Source: Ascidia mentula (Eukaryota; Chordata; Ascidiacea; Phlebobranchia; Ascidiidae). From it: a stretch of DNA of 64,000 bases. The stretch covers positions 11,715,001 through 11,779,000 of the forward strand of contig OX387197.1 of assembly GCA_947561715.1 (NCBI GenBank), read 5' to 3'. The position numbers were made by a program, and so were the translations under genes. Numbering within the stretch: position 1 is the stretch's first letter; each line of letters opens with the position of its first letter. Under the pieces are notes generated by a model. The model did no database searches and was not told the origin of the DNA. It saw only the letters and a program-made list of their open reading frames with translations. Of the stretch, positions 22,513 to 31,700 are shown piece by piece.

Positions 22513-25113
22513 TCATTTCATAAACAAGGATGTGTTATTTCGACAATCATACTCCACTTTGCGGCGTTTGGCAGTTATTTTATTTGTGTGCGCCTCACTT
22601 TCTTTGGCAATTTCAATTGTAGACATTGAATTAGCGAGGGAAGCAAGGTTAGCAGTTGCTGAACATTTAAATTGTACGGACACCTACCTCACAGGATGGA
22701 GTCGGTAAGATTAGCTGAAAATAAGTATAAGTTTAAATAATAGGCCAAAGCTATGAATGCTGAACATGCTGAGCTGGCATTTTAAACACGATCTTTGTTC
22801 ATCATCAGTGCTGTAGTTTATTTTGCTGTATTTAACAGTTAATGCAAATAACAAACTTTTAGGGAAAATTCTGCAACCAAAGACTCTAAATAATACATTT
22901 GAACATTTTGTATGTACCGGACCCGAATCCGAATATTCGGATTTGGCCGAACAGAAGTATTTTGATATTCGGCCGAATATCGACACCGAATCCAAATATA
23001 TTGACCGCAAATCCTCCATTGAATGTGTTTAACTTAAATTTCAACAACGGTGCTTGGAACCGCGCATTGTAGAGGTTTTTTATACATACGAAAATAAGAT
23101 TGTACGAAGCATAGGTTCTATATTATATACACTGTCCATTTTATCGCGGAAATAACCATCTTAGAATGTAAATAGGTCACTACGAAAATACGGCCGAATC
23201 CGAATCTTTTCTGTGTTGGTACTTCATTAATATTTTGTTTTGGAGCCTTCAACAATTACTGACGATTATAGATTTTGTACTCCACTTTTGAATGGAGAAG
23301 GAAACTTTTCCGGGAAAACAAATTACTTTGAACGATGGGTTTATGCTTACTGGTCAGTTTCAACATATTTTTTTCTGGCAGGAGTTTGTTTAAAGGTAAA
23401 CACAAACATTTTTGCACTTTAATGGATCAAACGAACATGTTACACACTTTTTATAGGCTTGTTTAACGTTGTTGACGATTGTCAGTGTTGTTTGTTGCAT
23501 CCAATATTATAAAGCAGAACTGACGGTTCTGCGGTTGAAGAAATATGTTCCATTCCATCATTCCCTGTTAAAATCCCCCAAACTCAGGTAGTTGTTGACA
23601 ACTTTTTATTATCACATAATAAAATCGACAGTGTAATGTATCCCGCCCAGGTCATTTTGCATCAAGTTGTTCCTTCTTTGTCTTCATATTCCTCCTTTAT
23701 GCGACGCTTGGATAGAGAATGAGTTTCAGGTTATTGTCTTGTTCCGCATTTTTATTTGCGGCATCAAAATTCTCAAAGAATGCAATGAACTTAGATATCA
23801 CAGGTAAGCACGCTGTCGTATTTAATACAACACTCACGACTAAATTTTTGTACTTTAGGCTGGGAAATGTTCTTTCTAATCTGGCACGGGTAAAAATACA
23901 CAGCACTTTTCTCATTAAGACGTATTTCCTGCGACATCCCAAAACAATTCTGTTTGTTGTATATTTCGTTGTAATCGGCTTTTTGCCGTATTTTGTTGTT
24001 ATGATGGAGCGAGTCGAAGGAAATATTATTCCATACCTGGTAACTGCTGTCAATTTTGTTCTTTATTCTTTTTTTGAATGAATCATGAATTGCATAGAAC
24101 AGTGTTTCTCAAACTTTTTTTTTTATCGCGGAACCCTGTTCCGTTCGATAATGACCAAAACGTCAAATGTATACAGTGTTTTTGAAGTTAATTTACTACT
24201 ATGCCTGACAGCGTTAATAGTAACGTCAAGCAAACAAACGGGTATTCACCTATATCGCCGTAATTTTTTTTCTTTTTGGCATTGTTCTCGTAAGCCTTAG
24301 GTCTAAACATCTTCAGCAGATCTTGCCTCTAAGTCCCATGTAAATAGCTCACGGAATCCGGAACCCCATGGGAAATCGCTGGCATACAGGAAAACATTTT
24401 CATAGAAATATTGTTGATTAGTGCCTGAAGATGTTAGTTGTATAAGCAATCAGACCAATTGCATGTCTGGTGTATTTACCGACAAATAACATCTGTGAAT
24501 ATTTATTTAAGGACGCATGTTGGTTGATGGTTGTAACCGTAACCAACCTCGGCTCAGGTGAAGTCAGACCACACGGTATATTGGCTCGGGTGGTTGTCGG
24601 GTTTGGTTCCGTCATTGGAATTTTGTCCACAGCATTGTGGGTAAATGTTTTCTCGAAATTTTTGGATTTACCAAACGAGGAGAGAAGAATTTTAACGATA
24701 GTTGAACATCAGAGTGGGTGAAAAAATTTGTTGTTATTTCTGATATTTTATAATTTACACGAATCACATCTCTATTAATTTTGCATGATTATTCAATTTC
24801 CTGTGCAAAAGTGTATTTTATTTCCTACTTTAAGCGACATGTTTGCATATGTATAGGGTGTCGACGGATCGAGCGTAACACAGCTGCATTGTGTATTCAA
24901 GCCGCTTGGAGGCGCTATATGTGTGTAAAGCGGTTGGGAGAACGTAGAGGTTCCAAACGGCTTATGGTTGAAAGAATGTGCAAGAAGGCGATGTGGGAAT
25001 GGAAGTGCGTGCGACAGAATGTCACGCAGGGTATGGAAGTCGTTTCGCTCCCGATGAAATCTAACAAATATTCTTACAGTACGACGAAACTTACAATCAA
25101 GCTTCAATACTGA
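22513..25113 (+). CDS. Divergent KCNN (SK/IK)-type potassium channel with GSG pore
   Basis: Exons joined in phase: 22513-22704, 23272-23395, 23457-23587, 23651-23803, 23859-24039, 24512-24717 and 24857-about 25113. The 5' exon upstream of 22513 is not identified. Order matches SK/IK channels: S1 (LRRLAVILFVCASLSLAISI), S2 (CLTLLTIVSVVCCIQYYKAE), S3 (FCIKLFLLCLHIPPL), S4 (FQVIVLFRIFICGIKILKEC), S4-S5/S5 (STFLIKTYFLRHPKTILFVV) and pore/S6 (WLMVVTVTNLGSGEVRP). The proximal C-terminus follows, RRIERNTAALCIQAAWRRY, matching the calmodulin-binding RI...AA..(I/L)...W pattern. The canonical filter TxGYGD is replaced by LGSGE. Frame and splice sites are intact, so it does not look like a simple pseudogene. 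Whether it conducts K+, conducts non-selectively or acts as a dominant subunit is unknown. The last 3' exon boundary is uncertain. Confidence 0.8.
22914..23216. repeat. Gly-Phe-like CCGAAT-rich palindromic repeat in KCNN-like intron
   Basis: The region opens with CGGACCCGAATCCGAATATT and closes with ATACGGCCGAATCCGAATC. It contains many CGAAT/ATTCG/CGGCCGAAT motifs in both orientations. A related GGATCCGGCCG-bounded segment occurs at 25740-26190. It is probably a non-autonomous DNA element; ends and duplication are not defined. Confidence 0.45.
24100..24380 (+). repeat. hAT-like end fragment in KCNN-like intron
   Basis: CAGTGTTTCTCAAACTTTTT at 24100 is the same terminal sequence as the intact element at 20847. 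It is followed by ATCGCGGAACCC. No matching right inverted end was found within 400 bp, so it is truncated or eroded. Confidence 0.5.
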
Positions 25114-25421
25114 AGATACTTTAATTGTGGCGAGACACATGGCTCGGAGAATGTCTGAAAGCAAACAAAAACCTTTACTTGTCAGCAAATCGTCTATAAA
25201 CAAACTAACATGGTGGGTTGTGGGCAGTGCGACTCACATATTTTTATTTGATGCAAATTTTAATGGCAGGGACAGAAAAAATTCTTCACCATTCCAAGGC
25301 TTTTTGTCGAATGCTGTGAAAGCAACGACTATTTTAACTGGCGGTAGGAGCAAAGTAAGAACATTTGTTTAGTATTTCAAATACTTTAAACCACAATTCA
25401 TCTTGTACATGCTGGATATAG

Positions 25422-25595
25422 CAGGGGTTCTAACTTTCCATGGGTCCCTTAGAGGTTCACAGTGGTCTATCGAGGGGGTCCACAAAATTATCCCACCCAA
25501 AAGGGTGTTTTTGGTAATTGTTTTGGCATCTGGGGTCTACAGAGTTTCCTAATTCCAATGATGATCCACGGACCGAAAAGGGTTGTGAAACCCTG
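25422..25595. mobile_element. Short hAT-like element, 174 bp
   Basis: The ends CAGGGGTTCTAAC and GGGTTGTGAAACCCTG form imperfect inverted repeats. Flanking octamers GGATATAG and TGAAATAC agree at only 5 positions, so the duplication is eroded. GGTCCAC/GTCC motifs are repeated inside. It is non-coding. Confidence 0.5.
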
Positions 25596-25739
25596 TGAAA
25601 TACAGACTACTTATATTGTTGTAGTTTATTTCAATTTCCTAAACTTTATCTCCACTAAAAAAGTTGAACGAATTTTCATAAGTCACACGAAGGATGCTAA
25701 AAACTAGGATGAAAAACTAGGATGAACAGTAATGATGTT

Positions 25740-26195
25740 CTGCACCGGGATCCGGCCGCATTTGAACCAAATTTCAGTATCCGGACCAGGCTCTAAGGGT
25801 AATTACTACGGGATAGTATTTACTTCACATACTAATTTTACCTTTGTAGTTTAGTTGGTGGTGTGGACTACTTCCTGTGCCACACGGTAAAAAGGTTATC
25901 TGATTTTGACGTAAATATGTTTATACAATAGCAATGCATAAGGCCCGCAAATTGATGGCTTGGAAATGCTTTTTAACGTGTAATCATAGAAATATTATTG
26001 AATTATTAAAAGAGGGCTGAACCATATCACAAACGAGTTTCATGATAAAAATAACTTTAAAAAGCATAATCTTTTGTTGTTACATATTTTTGCCATGCTG
26101 GTAAAATACTTTAATTACGGTTCGGAAGCTGTCGGATCAAAATTATACGGCCAGATTTGATTGATAACTATTCGGATCCGGCCGGGCGAATAATT
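25740..26195. repeat. GGATCCGGCCG-bounded repeat
   Basis: CACCGGGATCCGGCCGCATT at the left and ATTCGGATCCGGCCGGGCG at the right share a 10-base core and enclose AT-rich DNA. It resembles the CCGAAT-rich repeat at 22914. No open frame is present. Confidence 0.4.
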
Positions 26196-26536
26196 TGGAA
26201 CTGGGAAAATGACTAGTAAAAAATACAATTTCTAAAAAATAAAAAATAAATCGAACTGGTTGCTTGTAGACACGAGGCATCGCAGACGTGAAAAAAATAG
26301 AATTAAATTTCTTATTCACGATCGTCTAGACTGATGCCATCTTAGACTAAAACTGTTAAGGTATATAGACCATCTTGTGTGCACGAAGAAAAAATCCCAA
26401 AGCAAACAGTTGGTCTTCTGACGTACGCGGTCTAAGTGGTTATTCTAAGCACGCATTTTAAGTCAAACAAAAGAAGGGCCGCGATTTTTCACACAATATT
26501 TTGTAGACAGTTTAGTTCCAGAACTATTTTATGTGA

Positions 26537-26728
26537 TCAAATATAAGCATTGTTTGGTAAATCTTTGCGTGGAGCAGATTGAAGTCGCGGACGACCAAAG
26601 TCGCTTTGAAACGGGCGAACTCCCCGAGAAGCCTTCATGTTTGAGGTAAACCAGCGCTTTCCCTCGCCTACGCTGTTTGTGACGTCATTAAGTGACTCAT
26701 GTGTTTCAGTCTCGACAACCGCGTTCAT
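26537..26728 (-). CDS. Small basic protein, 63 aa (unrecognised)
   Basis: This single-exon frame starts MNAVVETETHESLNDVTNSV and ends DLPNNAYI. The C-terminal half is basic and Arg/Phe/Pro-rich (GVRPFQSDFGRPRLQSAPRK), a style seen in small axonemal microtubule-associated proteins. I do not recognise the family. Support comes from its head-to-head arrangement: its ATG lies 61 bp from the ATG of the plus-strand gene at 26790, with CpG-containing sequence between. No membrane segment or signal peptide is visible. It may be the first exon of a longer gene, but no clear donor is used. Confidence 0.45.
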   Translation of the reverse strand: MNAVVETETHESLNDVTNSVGEGKRWFTSNMKASRGVRPFQSDFGRPRLQSAPRKDLPNNAYI

Positions 26729-26789
26729 TCCATGACAACTACGTCAACTCGAGTAGAAACGCGTCCAGTGGTAATGTATAACAAGTCAA
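26729..26789. promoter_or_regulatory. Candidate bidirectional promoter
   Basis: Only 61 bp separate two divergent start codons. The region includes ACTACGTCAACTCGAG and CGCGTCC, richer in CpG than its surroundings. There is no TATA box. Confidence 0.35.
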
Positions 26790-27014
26790 ATGGCTGCGCT
26801 TTTTAAAACAACAACCTTTCAGCGGCTCGAGACGACTGTACGGCAATTAAATCGGGAGGTTGAAAAATTTGGTGTTCAACTAAACAACATGGAAAAACGC
26901 TCCCAGCTGGTGTTCGCGTCTGCACTCGAGCAAATTCACAAAATAACTTCAGCGGTTCAAGAAATATCGCAAAGAGCCATCGGCGACAATGTGCAAGACT
27001 CCGATTCGAAATAA
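26790..27014 (+). CDS. Small coiled-coil protein, 74 aa
   Basis: The intact single-exon frame begins MAALFKTTTFQRLETTVRQL and ends NVQDSDSK. Nearly the whole protein is a heptad-patterned amphipathic helix (LETTVRQLNREVEKFGVQL, MEKRSQLVFASALEQIHKI). It resembles small coiled-coil subunits of the BLOC-1/BORC or kinetochore type, but I cannot assign it to one family. A TAA stop is followed within 22 bp by ATTAAATAAAA, a likely polyadenylation signal. Confidence 0.55.
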   Translation: MAALFKTTTFQRLETTVRQLNREVEKFGVQLNNMEKRSQLVFASALEQIHKITSAVQEISQRAIGDNVQDSDSK

Positions 27015-28768
27015 ACATTGCCTGCGTTTGATTAAATAAAACTATCGCAAACTTAATTGCAACGAGTGAAGCGCAAATTCATGCAAACAGCGTTATTTAC
27101 TGACTGTGCGATAAATAGGTTTCGGTTCAGCTATAGATATATGATGAGACAATCCCTGGCCCACTTACATTTTTTGGACGTTTTGGAGACGATTTTTTTG
27201 GGAGTCTCTAGTATCGCAAGTGTGGAGTATTACGTAAACTGCACAATCATTGTCAGCACAGTTATCTATATATATAGGCTATAATGTGTAATATTTCACA
27301 TATGCCACTTTTTGCCCTAAGCAAATTCGAATACCCGGACATGCCAGGAAAATCGTATGGTCTTGTTGGTGATCCCAAAACCTGATTAGAGCCAGGTAAG
27401 GACGTGACAACATTTGCTGCCAAATTAGGCAATCAGGGACAGTGCTTTAATAATTAATGTAAGCTTGTTTCGCTTTAAGCTTTCCCCTTTGAAAACAGTG
27501 CAACCGATTCGCTCATACATATAGCGATCAGTCGAGCAGCTGGTTTGGCCTTGAGCTGTTGTTGGACACGTTAGGCCTATAACCAAGGTCGGTCTTTGTC
27601 AACCTTGTAAAGCGAAGACTGGGCGTGACACCCATTTTTGTTGCAACAAATGACGCAGAGAACGATTGTCAGGAAGTTTTGTCAGGGTGGTCAAAGTTTT
27701 TGGAGACGCCTGTCATTGGCCAACAGGTGACTTAACACCAGCCTTTGTGATGAAAGCAAGTCGGCTAGTGATATTGATGACGTTGTTATCAGAGTCAGTG
27801 GTCGTTGGGGAGAGGTGACGATGTTGTTGTGAAAAACCAGTATTTGGACCGAAAAAGGGACCCTAATGACGTAGGTCGACGTTTTACAACAAAGGATGTT
27901 AAATAAAGCTCTATCGCTTGGAATCTTTGCTGTGGAAGTCTGGTTACGTTTTTCATCGCCAAAGGTTGCTGTGGCATTAACATTTGCTGATTGTAAGCAG
28001 TACAGTTTTATGCATGAGCATGAAGTTCGGCTGGTTTACTTGTGGTTTCGTCTTAAAGCCGGGGGCGTTTAGATTTTCGCTCGACTCACGTGCCTATTTT
28101 CGTCAGCTTTAAAAACAGCCTGCACTCTTAAATGATCTCGCTTTTTGATGAGCAAAGTATATCGGAAGATACAGCCAGCGCAAATATTTGATTCAGGCAG
28201 AGGAAAAGAAAAGTATGTTATCAATACAACAAAAGAAATAAGAACATATTAAACTTCTAGCAACTAACCTATAGGAAAAGATATAAAATTTCCTCGGTGA
28301 ATGGCTTGGGCTACGTCTTTAAATTTTAAAAGAACGTTTATGAAAGGATCTGAAAGAAATAAAATTTAACTATTTGCATTAAAAAAATGTATGACACGGC
28401 TAAGTCTTGGCGTTAAATTGCCGAAAGGAACAGATCGCCCACAAAGATTGACTGAGTGCTGATGTGCGCTTTGGAATATCTCGAGTTCGCTTGACTTTCC
28501 GTTTCTACAAGAAACAATGGCACAAAAGCTACTTCAAATATAAGTGCGCGACATATCTAAGAGTTTGGGCCACAGCAGAAAATGAATAATCATCCGTCAA
28601 GGAGTTTTCAAGTATTAACTATGTACGTATTGCATAAACATTTCTTGAATGAAGTTGGAAAGGAGTTTAAAGTTTTACGACGCTCAATCATAACTACTTG
28701 CCGCATCACCAGCAGCACTGTGTCTTATTTTGCAGGATTGTGACCACGTTATTAGATAATTAGTACTT
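27015..28768. other. Region with possible unassigned minus-strand exons
   Basis: No gene is firmly called. On the minus strand an exon-like frame at 28273-28350 has good splice signals on both sides and reads PFINVLLKFKDVAQAIHRGN then FISFPI. A 115-codon open frame (28038-27694) without a Met lies further on. Parts around 27600-28100 are richer in GC than neighbouring introns. Confidence 0.3.
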
Positions 28769-31700
28769 ATGGCAGGCAGCAAGGTTAAATTTTATTGTTC
28801 CAGAACGGACATTGTGAATGTGGCCATTATTTTTGGATTGCTCACCGTGGCATCGTCAGGTAATTTTCTGTTTAATTTAGGCCCCCGGCAATGTCTGCGC
28901 CGGTGCTGCAAGCAAAAGTAACATTTCAAATAATGATCAGAATTATCTGACGACTGACTTTTACCGCCCTGCTGTGTCACGTTTTTCTGTTTAATTGTGT
29001 TTGTAGGCCTATGTAGCGTAGCCAAAACGATTAGGAGTATGCAAGCACGTCCAGCGCTAACTTCTTCCATTGGAATAAAATGATGTATTTGTCATATTGT
29101 TGTGCACAACTTAAAATTCGTAAATATCCTGTAAATACATTTCTAATAGTTTATACCTTATATATATCGTTTTTACCAATATTACAACTTCGGGGTCGAG
29201 ATCAAAATCTACCTAAGTAACAATCCCCAGTGATTCCCAAACTATGCGGACCATTCCAAGGTTTCGTATCTGTGTTATATCTCCCCACCCACATGTATAA
29301 AAGTATCAAAAACTAAAAAATACTTAACAAAAGGCTAAAAACTTTGACAAATGTTGAATGAACTTTTTTTTTGTAATCACTATTATCAACTCAAGTGATT
29401 GTTCGCGTTCCACCGGAAAAAACTTCACGTGCCATAGTTTGGTAACCACTAATCTACACCAACTAATGTTCTTACAGTTGCGTATTGTTTACAGTGTGCG
29501 GAGAAGCGGTTAACCTTGAATTTCAGATAACAGGTGACATATTTTTATATTGAAAATTGAAACTGTTAAAAGGTGGTTGATGTTAACATAACTTTTTATG
29601 TAGAGCGTATTAATATTATTACGTCAATATTTATTTGAAAAGTTCTATTTTTTTCGGAGACTGAGTAAATAAGAGCTCCCATGTGCTTTTCCTTGTGGTA
29701 TTGACTGTTATTTCAACAGCACCGTTCTTCCAGTGCCTAGCACACCAGTTTATCTGCGGTTTGTGACGTATTGTTTCAGAATGTAGTAAAACAGGAGGGA
29801 TGTTAATTGAAAACAGATGTGTATGCAAGCCGGGTTACACAGGTGCGGGATGCGATGTATACATTGTGGAAAGTCTTTTCGAGGACACCACAGTAATTGA
29901 AACCTCGGAACTCTCGTTCGAGGTGCAAGCCATCGACGATCGTCAACTTTCTCGACTACGACGTCAATCAATGGACTTGAGTATATCAGGTTCAGGCGAC
30001 ATGACCACAGCAGAAGCTCCAACAACCCCGTCTCCATCGTGTCCACCTGGCCAAGTTGTTAATTCGCTGGCCGTATGTGTAAGTGCTATCACCTTACAAG
30101 GCCAACTGACCATCGGCAATCGAAATTTTACAACAGAATTAAACAACATGACGTCTTCCGTTTCAATACAGCTTATTGATGAAGTCACAAATGCGGTCAG
30201 TGGTTTTAGAGATCTCTTGTTTTAAGAGATTTTTTTTCAATTCTTGAAGCACCTTTAAACCTTTTTTGTTACAGGTGAACATTTTATTGGATAATACAAC
30301 CTTTAACAACGTGCAAGTTATCGGGTTTTCGGCGGGTTCTGTTATTGCTGAGGTTATTTTTGCTTTCGAGGGAACAGCGACTTCCTCAAACGACATATTG
30401 AATATTTCAAGTTTGTTGCAAAGTCGATTACTTAATTCGAATTCGACGTTAAATTTTCTGACAGTCAGTGCTATAGGTAAGAAAGTAAAAAATAAAAATA
30501 ACTTTATAAACACTTACTCAAAAATTAATTTAACATATGTGAAGCATTTATTCAAATTACTGTGACCGTATCTTTAAAAATATGCCTAATCTCACTGTTT
30601 TTTCATTCCATGTCGGCGCAAAATTCCTATAAATGTGTTTACCTCTTGTATGTTCAGTGTATGTGACATGTGTTCCCAGATGCAGACGAATGTAGCAACC
30701 AACCCTCTCCATGCCAGAACAACACGGATTGTACAAACACCCTTGGTTCATTTAAATGTGATTGTAAACCTGGCTATGAGGACAGCACAAACGGGTTTGT
30801 TATTTACATTAGCAGCTGATCACTTTGTTTCGTAGAGGTTTGCAAAACTTACAGCAGTATGTATGGTATTATCTCCTTTATTAGAAGGGAATAGATGCTT
30901 CATTATATCTTCAGCGTTCGGCAAACATTATTCAACCAAATAGATCGACATTAACCTGGTCTCCAACTTTAGGACATACCAACAATAACTAAGCAAACAC
31001 TGCTCGAGAAGTGCATGCGGAGAATACACATGTCGAACATCGTAAATAGGACTCAGCTTCATTCCATTCAGCCTATGTATTATTTGCTTAGTGCCCACAT
31101 TCCAGTAGTAACACAGTTATATACCACACAACCACGCACTCAACCATAATTCGGACAGTTTTTCACTGGGATTCAAACTTATAATGACAGATTTTTGTGT
31201 GACATTCCATCAAGGGCGGTTGCTGATTAAAAGATTTAGCTACATTTTATGGCTTTTTTAGTGTGCAAATTTTGAACCTAATTTTATTTAATTATTTCGT
31301 GTTTAATGATGGTGTCTTTATAGATGTTTACGGTTATGCGACAAATTGCAATGCAAAAATAAAGGAACTTGTGTTTACGAAAATGGAACAACAAGTTGTA
31401 TGTAAGTAAACGTAAACATTATAGTGCTGTTCTTGCTGTCAGGCATACTAAATTTATCGGAATTGTTCTTCTGACAAATAAGATACGAGAGTTTTTTAAT
31501 GTAACCAACGTTTTGTCCACCATCCGGCGAGACTTCCTCAGGGTTATGTACCAATAATAATACATCAAGCGCATAAAACACAAAAACACAAAAAAAAACA
31601 CTGAAAACACAAGAAAAGGGGAATCGATAACAATAGCACCGCTTGTATTGTCATGTGACCAGGTGTGCAATGGAGCGTAACAATTACAACAAGATGTTGT

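Larger units (their letters stand above)
25114..26536. other. Intergenic region with two decayed DNA elements
   Basis: It contains the hAT-like 25422-25595 element and the GGATCCGGCCG-type segment 25740-26190. The small open frame 25127-25372 directly follows the channel and could be alternative 3' coding sequence, but this is unproven. Confidence 0.45.

Noticed and set aside
25127..25372. 81-aa frame directly after the KCNN-like coding region
   Set aside because: Could be alternative 3' coding sequence, but no junction or coiled-coil pattern typical of SK C-termini supports it.
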